Below the pieces are notes generated by a model that did not search any database, was not told the origin of the DNA, and saw only the letters and a list, made by a program, of their open reading frames with translations. A stretch of 64,000 nucleotides of DNA from Treponema brennaborense DSM 12168 (GTDB taxonomy: Bacteria; Spirochaetota; Spirochaetia; Treponematales; Treponemataceae): the NCBI RefSeq assembly GCF_000212415.1, contig NC_015500.1, positions 2,232,001-2,296,000 of the forward strand, in the 5' to 3' direction. This document shows positions 33,502 to 40,727 of this stretch, piece by piece; the first letter of the stretch is position 1, and the number at the start of each line of letters is the position of its first letter. The translations under genes were made by a program, and so were the position numbers.

Positions 33502-34494
33502 ATGAAACTTACGATAAACGAAATTGCCGAAATGGCGCAGGTTGCAAAAAGTACGGTCTCCAAAGCGCTGAACGGACAAAAAGGCGTCAGTGAAGAAAAT
33601 CGGAAACGTATTTTGAACATCGTGCGCCAAGTAAATTTCCAACCGAATTCGGCCGCACGGGCGCTCGCACAAAATAAAACCGGAACGATCGGCTTCGTAT
33701 TGCCGCACGAAGCGGCTTTTTCACTGTCGGGCGTTTATTGGGCCGGCATCGTAACCGCCGTAGCGGCGGAAGTTTCAAAACGCGGCTGCAATCTGATGGT
33801 AATCACGCCGTCGGAAGACGCCGAAAATCCGTTCGCATCGCTGGAATCGATCATCAGACGGCGCATCGTCGACGGTCTCATTATCGGAGCGGAACAGCTC
33901 GACACAAAAAGCATGATGTCAATCCTCATGGAAGACATTCCTTTCGTTTTTATCGGCCGGAACGCCGTGCTGCAGCATTACTGCGTAGACGTCAACAATA
34001 CCGAAGGCGCAGCCGCCGTCGTGTCGCAGCTGATCAATCACGGATATAAACACATCGCGTGCATCACCGGCCCCGCCGACTACCTGTACACGCAAGACCG
34101 TATCACGGGATTCACCGACGCGATGAACGCGGCGAACCTCGACGGCACCAGAATAGTACACACGTCGTACCTTGAAGAAGACACCAGAAAAAACACGGCC
34201 AAACTGATGGAACGCTACCCCGACACGGATGCGCTTTTTATCACGGCGGGCGGAGAATTCGTGCTCACCATTCTTGAAACGCTGCGGTTGTCGGGCATCA
34301 GTCTCCGCGGCTTCGGCTTCGGCGTGTTCGACGACAGCCGTATCTTCGATTTTCTTGATTTTCCGATCATAACCGCAAAGCAGCCCATAAAACGGCTGGG
34401 CAGCACCGCGGCACAACTGTTGTTCGACCTGATAGAAGGAACTCCGCCGGCGCAAACGGTATGTTGGCTGCCGGTCGACATCGTTCTCAGATAA
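33502..34494 (+). CDS. LacI-family transcriptional regulator
   Basis: A 330-residue repressor. The helix-turn-helix is at the N-terminus (LTINEIAEMAQVAKSTVSKA, then LNGQKGVSEENRKRI) with the hinge helix NSAARALAQNKT, followed by a periplasmic-binding-protein-like sensor domain with IGFVLPH and the effector loop region near HIACITGPADYL. It is the last gene of the mannan locus and its likely sites are the GAAACCGGTTTC palindromes at 18982, 29416 and 29721. The inducer is probably a manno-oligosaccharide or mannosyl-glucose. No Shine-Dalgarno sequence precedes the ATG. Confidence 0.9.
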   Translation: MKLTINEIAEMAQVAKSTVSKALNGQKGVSEENRKRILNIVRQVNFQPNSAARALAQNKTGTIGFVLPHEAAFSLSGVYWAGIVTAVAAEVSKRGCNLMVITPSEDAENPFASLESIIRRRIVDGLIIGAEQLDTKSMMSILMEDIPFVFIGRNAVLQHYCVDVNNTEGAAAVVSQLINHGYKHIACITGPADYLYTQDRITGFTDAMNAANLDGTRIVHTSYLEEDTRKNTAKLMERYPDTDALFITAGGEFVLTILETLRLSGISLRGFGFGVFDDSRIFDFLDFPIITAKQPIKRLGSTAAQLLFDLIEGTPPAQTVCWLPVDIVLR

Positions 34495-34525
34495 CGCCGG
34501 AACACCGCGCGCGCCAAATCCGCAT

Positions 34526-34554
34526 TTGCACGACCGACCGCCGTATGCTATACT
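34526..34554 (+). promoter_or_regulatory. Promoter of the Dabb gene, leaderless type
   Basis: TTGCAC (34526-34531), 17 bp, TATACT (34549-34554), then 6 nt (GAGCGC) to the ATG at 34561. Same architecture as at 99-127 and 55054-55082. Confidence 0.75.
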
Positions 34555-34560
34555 GAGCGC

Positions 34561-34845
34561 ATGACAACACACATCGTACTTTGGAAACTCGCCGATCCGG
34601 CGAAAAAAGCGGAACAGGCAGCCGAAATGAAAAGACGGCTTGAAAACTTGGTCGGCCAAGTGCCGGGACTCGTTTCGGCAAAAGTCGCGCAGGGCTTTAA
34701 CGGCTACGACGTCGCGCTCGTCAGCACGCACGAAAGCCGCGAAGCGCTCGCACTGTATCAGGAGCATCCGGCACACGTTGCGGTAAAGCAATACGTGCAT
34801 ACAGTCGTTTCCGACCGCGCTTCGTGTGATTTCGACGCCGAATGA
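34561..34845 (+). CDS. Dabb-domain (stress-responsive alpha/beta barrel) protein
   Basis: A 94-residue single-domain protein with the Dabb pattern: TTHIVLWKLADPAKK at the N-terminus, a helix (AAEMKRRLENLVGQVPGLVS), then YDVALVSTHESREALALYQEHPAH and a terminal VVSD strand. Dabb proteins form small ferredoxin-like dimers; most have no known substrate. It is monocistronic, with its own promoter ending 6 nt before the ATG and convergent with gpmI. Nothing ties it to the mannan genes upstream. Confidence 0.85.
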   Translation: MTTHIVLWKLADPAKKAEQAAEMKRRLENLVGQVPGLVSAKVAQGFNGYDVALVSTHESREALALYQEHPAHVAVKQYVHTVVSDRASCDFDAE

Positions 34846-35005
34846 AAAAACCGGCGGCGTCCGTTATACGGTTCACTCACGGGAGTCGTCCGTATAGTTC
34901 GGAAACCGTCGGTTTAGACGCTGAAAGCTGAAAACCGGCGGTTTTCGGGTACGCGTTCGGCGCATCCGGAAACCGCCGGCTCATCACCGTAAAACGGCAA
35001 AAATA
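34846..35005. other. Convergent intergenic region with several palindromes
   Basis: Between the convergent Dabb and gpmI genes there are repeated CCGGCGG/CCGTCGG-type palindromes: around 34853, 34903-34918, 34929-34947, and the long-arm hairpin 34935-34979. They look like overlapping terminators for the two strands. Confidence 0.6.
34935..34979 (-). terminator. Probable terminator of gpmI
   Basis: CCGGCGGTTT (34935-34944) pairs perfectly with AAACCGCCGG (34970-34979). On the minus strand the hairpin is followed by TTTTC, fitting the 3' end of gpmI, whose stop codon is at 35006. Confidence 0.6.
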
Positions 35006-36670
35006 CTAGAAATTGAGCAGAGACTTGTCGTAATCGGCCGGCGCTTCAAATCCGAGCAGATTCATGCACGTAGCTGCAAGCGAACTGATGCCCAACCCTT
35101 CATTTAAATCTTTGCGGTAATCGCCCTTGTATTCGGGATCGTAAATGATGCCGGGAACCGGGTTCAGCGAATGCGACGTTTTGGCTTTGGGCGAACCGTC
35201 TTCTTTGCGTGAAACGTCGCCGGTTTTCTTGTTGTGTTCGTACATATCGTCGCTGTTGCCGTGATCGGCGGTAAGCACCAGTACGCCGCCGGCCGCGTCG
35301 ATAGCCTTTTTCAGGCGGCCGAGCTGCAGATCCATCGCTTCCATCGAGCACACGACCGCGTTAAACACGCCGGTGTGACCGACCATATCGCCGTTCGGAT
35401 AATTGAGGCGGATAAAATCGTATTTGCCGCTGCCGATTGCCTGAATGACGCGGTCGGTAATTTCGGCACATTTCATCCACGGGCGCTGCTCGAACGGTAC
35501 GACGTCGCTTCTGATTTCTTCGTAATCTTCAAGTTTTTCGTCAAACTTGCCCAGCTTGTTGCCGTTGAAAAAGTACGTAACGTGTCCGTATTTCTGCGTT
35601 TCGCTGATAGCCAGCGTTCTCACGCCCGACGCGCACAAATATTCGCCCATCGTGCGGTCGATTGCGGGCGGACTTACCAAATACTGCTTGGGAATATGCA
35701 AATCTCCGTCGTATTCCATCATGCCCGCATATTCCACGGCGGGAACGCGTTTGCGGTCGAAATGCTCGAACGCGGCGGAAGCGGGCGTTTCAAACGCAGC
35801 AGTCATTTCCAGCGCGCGGTCGCCGCGGAAGTTGAAATAGATAACGCTGTCGCCGTCTTCAATCGTTCCCACCGGTTTGCCGTCGGCTCCGGCAATCACG
35901 AATTCTTTCATATCCTGATCGATGATACCGGGAATTTCCTTCCGGTACGTTTCGATCGCTTCCTGTGCAGATTTAAAGGTACGGCCTTCACCCAAAACGT
36001 GCACGTTCCAGCCGCGGTCAACCATCGACCAGTCCGCATTGTAGCGGTCCATCGTAATGTACATACGGCCGCCGCCGGAAGCAATCCGGTAATCGGCGCC
36101 GGCTTTATTGCATTCGGCTAAAAACTGTTCAAACGGAAGCACGTAATCGAGCGCGCTCGTTTCGCCCACGTCGCGGCCGTCGAGCAGCGCGTGAATGCGG
36201 ATCTTTTTAACGCCTTCCTTCTGAGCCTCGGTTATCATCGCTTTCAGGTGATCGATATGCGAATGCACGTTGCCGTCGGAAAACAATCCGATAAAATGCA
36301 GCGTGCTGTTTTTCGCCTTTACGTTCGCAACCAGTTTTTTCCAAGTATCGCCCTTAAACATGGCGCCGCTTGCAATCGAATTGGAAACGAGCTTCGCACC
36401 CTGAGAAAAAACGCGGCCGCAACCGATCGCGTTGTGACCGACTTCGCTGTTGCCCATATCGTCGTCGGAGGGGAGCCCGACTGCGGTACCGTGCGCTTTC
36501 AATTTCGTATGCGGCGACGCGTCCGTCAGCGTGTTCAGCCAATCCATCCGGGAAGCCTGAACGGCGTCCCCATCCTTGTATTTACCGTAACCCACACCGT
36601 CCATAATAACCAGAACGACCGGCCCTCTGCGGCCTTTCCATGCGGGATTCTTTTTCAATGCTTCTACCAT
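35006..36670 (-). CDS. gpmI: 2,3-bisphosphoglycerate-independent phosphoglycerate mutase
   Basis: A 554-residue alkaline-phosphatase-fold enzyme that interconverts 3- and 2-phosphoglycerate in glycolysis using Mn2+. The first metal site is VVLVIMDGVGYGKYKDGDAV, the phospho-serine is in DDMGNSEVGHNAIG, and the second metal site is VLVLTADHGNSDDMYEHN. The substrate-domain motif IRIHALLDGRDV is present. The start has AGGAG 8-9 nt upstream. Spirochaetes often have both GpmA and GpmI forms; only this one is in view. It is monocistronic with terminators downstream. Confidence 0.95.
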   Translation of the reverse strand: MVEALKKNPAWKGRRGPVVLVIMDGVGYGKYKDGDAVQASRMDWLNTLTDASPHTKLKAHGTAVGLPSDDDMGNSEVGHNAIGCGRVFSQGAKLVSNSIASGAMFKGDTWKKLVANVKAKNSTLHFIGLFSDGNVHSHIDHLKAMITEAQKEGVKKIRIHALLDGRDVGETSALDYVLPFEQFLAECNKAGADYRIASGGGRMYITMDRYNADWSMVDRGWNVHVLGEGRTFKSAQEAIETYRKEIPGIIDQDMKEFVIAGADGKPVGTIEDGDSVIYFNFRGDRALEMTAAFETPASAAFEHFDRKRVPAVEYAGMMEYDGDLHIPKQYLVSPPAIDRTMGEYLCASGVRTLAISETQKYGHVTYFFNGNKLGKFDEKLEDYEEIRSDVVPFEQRPWMKCAEITDRVIQAIGSGKYDFIRLNYPNGDMVGHTGVFNAVVCSMEAMDLQLGRLKKAIDAAGGVLVLTADHGNSDDMYEHNKKTGDVSRKEDGSPKAKTSHSLNPVPGIIYDPEYKGDYRKDLNEGLGISSLAATCMNLLGFEAPADYDKSLLNF

Positions 36671-36750
36671 ACGAATAACTCCTGTTGCATTAAATATACT
36701 CGTTTACGCACAGAGTTTCAATATCGGTGATTCACGGGTACGCGCCGCGC

Positions 36751-37458
36751 TCAGTTGCCGATAAGCGGCTGCCCGTCCGATACCTGCCCGTCCGCCGCCC
36801 GCCGGAATTCGGTCTCCACCGGCTCCAGCTTCGTATCGGCACGCAAATACAGCGTATCACCGTCAACCCGCCATGAAACGGTTTGTACGGCGCTCCCCAT
36901 CTGCGGATTCATCGCCACGTATTCGGCATAGGGCACCGACGTCCCGTCCGGCAGCTGAACCGAAACGCTCTCATATTGCAGCAGCCGTTCGGACGCGGCA
37001 TACGAACCGGTAACCGCAACCGTCCGATCAAAAAAAGCGCGCAAATCCGTTTCCGGGATCGACGATTCGCCGGCCGACGATTCGTTATCTGCCGATTCGC
37101 CGGCCGTCGGTACAAAAGACACGAACTCCTGCCGCATTTCCGTGCGGAACGTCCGGTCGGGAAAAAACGACTGCACCGTGACCGCCTTAAAACGCGCGAC
37201 TCCGGCAACACGGCCGCTCCCGTCGGACTGCGAACCGGCCTCATGCAGTTCGGTTTCCGCAATCAACGTCCGATTCCAATCGCCGTACAGCGCCACGCAA
37301 TTCGCCGGATCATGCGCCACCGCCACGGCGGCTTTTTTCGCAGTGCACCCCGCCGTACACAAAACGGTGTAAAAAACGACGCACACGGCGGCACCCCAAA
37401 AGCCTACATCCCAAAAGGCACACCGCAGCGCCCGAATGCCCGAAAATTGTCTTATCAT
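36751..37458 (-). CDS. Hypothetical lipoprotein
   Basis: A 235-residue protein with a long signal segment and lipobox TAGC at about residue 38, then a beta-rich, lipocalin-like layout (YGDWNRTLI, TVQSFFPDRTFRTEM, TVSWRVDGDTLYLRADT). A Ser/Glu-rich loop contains a short duplication (AGESADNESSAGESS). I do not recognise a family. Its start overlaps the stop of the next upstream lipoprotein gene by 4 bp, so the two are a translationally coupled pair and probably act together in the envelope. 80 bp separate it from gpmI. Confidence 0.65.
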   Translation of the reverse strand: MIRQFSGIRALRCAFWDVGFWGAAVCVVFYTVLCTAGCTAKKAAVAVAHDPANCVALYGDWNRTLIAETELHEAGSQSDGSGRVAGVARFKAVTVQSFFPDRTFRTEMRQEFVSFVPTAGESADNESSAGESSIPETDLRAFFDRTVAVTGSYAASERLLQYESVSVQLPDGTSVPYAEYVAMNPQMGSAVQTVSWRVDGDTLYLRADTKLEPVETEFRRAADGQVSDGQPLIGN

Positions 37459-38006
37459 AACAGCAGCAACCTCAAACTGTCGAACCGCCGATTCAATTCC
37501 GGCGAATCAAGCGTAATCTCCGTTCCGTCTGAAAACGCCAACCGGATCTGTAAAAGCTGCCGGCTGTGCAGCAGCGCCGTAAAATCGTCTTTTCCGAGTT
37601 CCGACGTATACCTGACCACAACGGACGAGCTTCCTTTCAGACTTCTGAAAATAAGCGCCCGGTTCATCGTTTCATACGCCGCTTCGCCGGAAACGAACTG
37701 AACGGAAACCGTATCAGCCGCCGCGACGGCCGACTTCGGAACCGTCACCGAATAATTGACCACCGGATTTCCGGTCAAACTTCTGTCCACCGTCGGAACC
37801 GTCATATCCAACGAAACACCGGACACGGCGCAGCGCCGGCACGCCACGGAAAACGGCCGCGCAAAAAGCAGCTGAGATCCGTCCGGCCCCGGCGTCGTAT
37901 ACAGCGGATCAACGGTCGCACACGCCGCCGTTAAAAAAGAAAAAACGACCGCACAGATGAAAATAGCGGCGCTTCCCGCTCCGTATTTCACCGGTTTATT
38001 TCCCAT
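37455..38006 (-). CDS. Hypothetical lipoprotein
   Basis: A 183-residue lipoprotein: signal peptide AAIFICAVVFSFLTAAC with a clear lipobox. The mature part is beta-rich, with two close cysteines early on (VACRRCAV), and ends with a leucine-rich stretch. No family recognised. It is followed by the coupled lipoprotein gene at 36751, and is separated from the TRL gene upstream by a terminator (38022-38068), so the pair probably has its own promoter. Confidence 0.65.
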   Translation of the reverse strand: MGNKPVKYGAGSAAIFICAVVFSFLTAACATVDPLYTTPGPDGSQLLFARPFSVACRRCAVSGVSLDMTVPTVDRSLTGNPVVNYSVTVPKSAVAAADTVSVQFVSGEAAYETMNRALIFRSLKGSSSVVVRYTSELGKDDFTALLHSRQLLQIRLAFSDGTEITLDSPELNRRFDSLRLLLL

Positions 38007-38021
38007 ACATCACCTGTAAAC

Positions 38022-38068
38022 AAAAAAACCGGCCGAACGCGGCACGCCTTCGCGCACCCTCCGGCCGG
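38022..38068 (-). terminator. Rho-independent terminator after the TRL gene
   Basis: On the minus strand CCGGCCG and CGGCCGG arms (38062-38068 and 38029-38035) enclose a GC-rich loop and are followed by seven T (38022-38028). It lies 75 bp after the stop of the TRL-like gene. Confidence 0.75.
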
Positions 38069-38142
38069 CATTCCGGGCCGCCGCGCATAAAACGCGGCGA
38101 TACGCGCTCAAATCATCCGAGCGCGGTTCCCGTTCGTCAAAA

Positions 38143-38469
38143 TTATTCGCCGGTTACGATAGTCGTAACGTTTGCCCAGAAACCCAAGTACAGCGTTACT
38201 TTCTGATCAACAGTCGAAATCTTCGTAATTCCTGCATTCTGCGCGGCAGCTTTGATACTGCAATCCGCGCCTCCCATCGGAATCACCGTAAACAAAAATC
38301 CGCCGCTCGCTTCACCGACTTTGGAACCGACCGCGTTAGAAGTCGCAGCAACCGGCTGAACCGTCGTGCAACCCGCAAGAGCCATGAGCACTGCCAAAAC
38401 GCACACTACAGTGATTTTTTTTGAGGAGGGGGAAAGCCTTCCCCCTGGCCCGCACTTCGTTGCGGGCAC
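38143..38469 (-). CDS. TRL-like small lipoprotein with displaced start
   Basis: The mature protein matches the TRL (tRNA-associated locus) family: signal peptide KKITVVCVLAVLMALAGC, then GSKVGEASGGFLFTVIPMGG and ADCSIKAAAQNAGITKISTV, ending VTLYLGFWAN. Function unknown; it is an exported lipoprotein of about 85 mature residues. The ATG expected before KKITVV is missing: the codons there read TCC TCA, because a 58-bp palindromic element (38423-38480) abuts the gene. The best remaining start is GTG at 38469, with AAGGGG just upstream, giving a 108-residue precursor with a longer basic N-terminus. It could also be poorly translated or a nascent pseudogene. Confidence 0.6.
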   Translation of the reverse strand: MPATKCGPGGRLSPSSKKITVVCVLAVLMALAGCTTVQPVAATSNAVGSKVGEASGGFLFTVIPMGGADCSIKAAAQNAGITKISTVDQKVTLYLGFWANVTTIVTGE

Positions 38470-38480
38470 ACCCCCTTCTC
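38423..38480. repeat. 58-bp palindromic element joined to the creD stop codon
   Basis: Outer arms GAGGAGGGGG (38423-38432) and CCCCCTTCTC (38471-38480) match with one mismatch. Inside are two perfect 7-bp hairpins: 38428-38434 with 38439-38445, and 38448-38454 with 38461-38467 (loop CTTCGT). The outer arm and the first hairpin share the same G run, so two folds compete. It fills the whole space between creD and the body of the TRL gene. Confidence 0.75.
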
Positions 38481-39850
38481 TAACGGAAAAGCTCCGGATT
38501 ATCGGAAGAAGCGTACCAATCAACTTTATGGGTCAGAATCATCAGCAGCACTACGATGCAGAACAGCCCCAAACTGCCTATCAAAAGCGCGTAATCTTCA
38601 GTCTGCAGCGTTCCGAACAGGAACACGTACGAAACCAGCTGAACGCCGGCAAACAGCGCGCCCCATTTTACCTTTTTGAAAATCGACGCCGCGTAAAACA
38701 GCGTCAGCAGACACACGGCCGCCGAACTTATCCAATACGTCGACGCAAACGGCACGTGCTCGGAAACGGACAGCAGCAGCAGATAAAAAACGACGTCCGC
38801 CGTGCCGATCAGACAATACTGCACCGGATGAATCCTGACGCCGGTAAACAACTCGAAAATGAAAATCGTCAGAAACGGAATCAACAGAAACAGCACGGCG
38901 TATTTTACGCTCCGCATCGTTTTCTGATAATTGTCGACCGGCGTTACGAAACCCGCCCGGACGCTTTCCGCGGAAGAAACCGGATGCGGCGCGTCCGAAA
39001 GCCACCGTTCGGGAAACACCGTCGAAAGCCCGGCTATACGCCACTCGGCGGAAAATCCGCCGTCAGAAACATGCCGCTCGGTCGGCAGCCATCCGCCGGA
39101 AAAACCGGGCGTCGGCCAATCGGAAGTAACCGTAAACCGATTGTCCGCCGCCATCGGCACCGCACTCAAACTGCCGCCGCCTTGAACCGAAGCGTCGCAC
39201 GTAAAAGCAAACCCGGAACGCGCCGCATCGTCCGGCAGCCGGTAAAACACCGTGTGAGAAAACGGCGAAACGCCTTCCGGCGCAATCAGCGCGGTTTCCA
39301 AATCCGTACCGTTCGCCGTAACAACCGGAAGAGAAGTCAGATTTTTCTTATTGGAAACGCCCAGCAGCAGCAGCGCCTGATCCCACAAAATATCCGATTC
39401 ACTGACGTTCCGGTATCCGTACGCAGCCGGCGCGAACGATCCTTCGGACACGGCCGAACAGGAAAAAACGGGAACCTCAAAAATGCCGCGCGTCAGGTAT
39501 TCGGGAGAAACGTCGGCACGCAGCGCCCACGATTCGGGAACGGCGATCATGTAGCGAATCTTTTCAGTGCGCTCGACCGAGCCGTCGGAAAGTTTTTTTT
39601 CAGTCGTTACCGTATACGGCAGCGCCGTAACGAATCCTTCAAGCACCGGTTCGCCGCCTTTCGGCAGCAGAATGGACTCGACCGCTTCGTTGCGATAATA
39701 CTCCCGATCCCGAATCAGCGATTTTACCAAATTGAGCGGAATCAGGAACAGCAGCACTAAAAATAAAATGATAAACGGCTTTGCGCCCATTTTGGACGCC
39801 GCCTGCAGCAGTTTGCTTTTTCCGGCAGTATCAGCCGACTTCATATTCAT
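38480..39850 (-). CDS. creD: CreD family inner-membrane protein
   Basis: A 456-residue CreD-type protein: one N-terminal helix (PFIILFLVLLFLIPLNLV), a large periplasmic domain (about residues 55-300) and four or five C-terminal helices, with the family stretch GVRIHPVQYCLIGTADVVFY and TYWISSAAVCLLTLFYA. In enterobacteria CreD belongs to the CreBC regulon and affects envelope integrity and beta-lactam or colicin tolerance; its biochemical role is unknown. No creB or creC is nearby. The Shine-Dalgarno GGGAG lies before the ATG. A hairpin separates it from the BI-1 gene upstream. Confidence 0.88.
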   Translation of the reverse strand: MNMKSADTAGKSKLLQAASKMGAKPFIILFLVLLFLIPLNLVKSLIRDREYYRNEAVESILLPKGGEPVLEGFVTALPYTVTTEKKLSDGSVERTEKIRYMIAVPESWALRADVSPEYLTRGIFEVPVFSCSAVSEGSFAPAAYGYRNVSESDILWDQALLLLGVSNKKNLTSLPVVTANGTDLETALIAPEGVSPFSHTVFYRLPDDAARSGFAFTCDASVQGGGSLSAVPMAADNRFTVTSDWPTPGFSGGWLPTERHVSDGGFSAEWRIAGLSTVFPERWLSDAPHPVSSAESVRAGFVTPVDNYQKTMRSVKYAVLFLLIPFLTIFIFELFTGVRIHPVQYCLIGTADVVFYLLLLSVSEHVPFASTYWISSAAVCLLTLFYAASIFKKVKWGALFAGVQLVSYVFLFGTLQTEDYALLIGSLGLFCIVVLLMILTHKVDWYASSDNPELFR

Positions 39851-39877
39851 ACGAAACTCCCGTAAAAATAATTGCCG

Positions 39878-39903
39878 GAACCGGTTTGCTCCGAAACCGG
39901 TTC
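39878..39903. terminator. Hairpin between the BI-1 and creD genes
   Basis: GAACCGGTTT (39878-39887) pairs perfectly with AAACCGGTTC (39894-39903) around a 6-nt loop. On the minus strand it is followed by an AT-rich tract with TTTTT. It probably terminates or attenuates BI-1 read-through into creD. Confidence 0.55.
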
Positions 39904-39934
39904 AAGACAAGACGGTTCCGCGGAAAGCAGACTG

Positions 39935-40627
39935 TCAGTTTTTACTTTTACCGAACAGACGCAGCAGCGCCAGAAAAACGTTTACGAAATCGAGATACAA
40001 TTCCAGCGCGCCGATAATCGCGACTTTGGCGAACAGTTCGCTCTCGTCCGCTTGAGCGGAAATACGGTACAATTTCTGCGTATCGTACGCAGTCAGACCG
40101 GTAAACACGCCGACCGTTACCAAAGACAGAATCCAGTCCAGCCCGGATGAACGCGTGAACACATTGACGACGGACGCTATCAGAATACCGAACACGGCCA
40201 TCATCAAATAGCGCCCGGCGGAACGCAAGTCGCTTTTCGTCACGCGGCCGTAGACGCTCATGCAGGCGAACATTCCGGCAGTTATCAGGAAGACCCGCAC
40301 GATCGATGCGCCGGAATATACCAGCACAACGGATGAAAGCGTTATGCCGTTGAGCACCGAATAAGCTACGAACGCCGCAGCCGCCGCTCCCGCACTCATT
40401 TTACCGATACGGGCGGAAAGCCAGAACACCAACGCCAATTCGCCCAAAACCAAAATCGGGAAAACGAAGGCGTTGCCGAAAATGAAAGACAGCAGCACGG
40501 TATTCGTCGCCGTCACGTACGCACACGCCGCGCTGATAGCGAGCGCAAGCACCATCCAGCTGTACACGCCGGTCATAAATTTTTTCCGGGCCGATTCGTT
40601 CGTCCGGATTGTTACGGAATCATTCAT
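39935..40627 (-). CDS. Bax inhibitor-1 / YccA family membrane protein
   Basis: A 230-residue protein with seven hydrophobic helices after a short N-terminal tail (NDSVTIRTNESARKKFMTG), and the family end LTAYDTQKLYRISAQAD followed by GALELYLDFVNVFLALLRLF. Related proteins include YbhL, YccA and the BsYetJ Ca2+ leak channel; a Ca2+/pH-dependent leak is one possible role. The start at 40627 has no Shine-Dalgarno sequence. TTGACT (40657-40662) lies 17 bp from a weak TACTGT (40634-40639) that ends 6 nt before the ATG, fitting the leaderless pattern; the better -10 TATATT (40639-40644) would pair with TTGCTT at 16 bp. Confidence 0.88.
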   Translation of the reverse strand: MNDSVTIRTNESARKKFMTGVYSWMVLALAISAACAYVTATNTVLLSFIFGNAFVFPILVLGELALVFWLSARIGKMSAGAAAAAFVAYSVLNGITLSSVVLVYSGASIVRVFLITAGMFACMSVYGRVTKSDLRSAGRYLMMAVFGILIASVVNVFTRSSGLDWILSLVTVGVFTGLTAYDTQKLYRISAQADESELFAKVAIIGALELYLDFVNVFLALLRLFGKSKN

Positions 40628-40691
40628 AATATTACAGTAATATACATACGGTCTAAAGTCAAGCAAACACCCGGCAGGTCCAATTGCGGAG

Positions 40692-40720
40692 TTTACGCAG
40701 CACGCGACTTATAGTATACT
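40692..40720 (+). promoter_or_regulatory. Promoter of the M16-like gene, leaderless type
   Basis: TTTACG (40692-40697), 17 bp, TATACT (40715-40720), then 7 nt to the ATG at 40728. No Shine-Dalgarno sequence fits. Confidence 0.6.
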
Positions 40721-40727
40721 GCCGGGT

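Noticed and set aside
18998-34494. A Bacteroidetes-type PUL acquired by transfer
   Set aside because: There is no SusC/SusD pair or hybrid two-component system, base composition looks like the neighbours, and importer and regulator are CUT1/LacI types usual for spirochaetes.
39878-39903. AACCGGTT pairs as possible mannan-regulator operators
   Set aside because: They form the two arms of one hairpin between BI-1 and creD, outside any glycan gene, and are better explained as a terminator.
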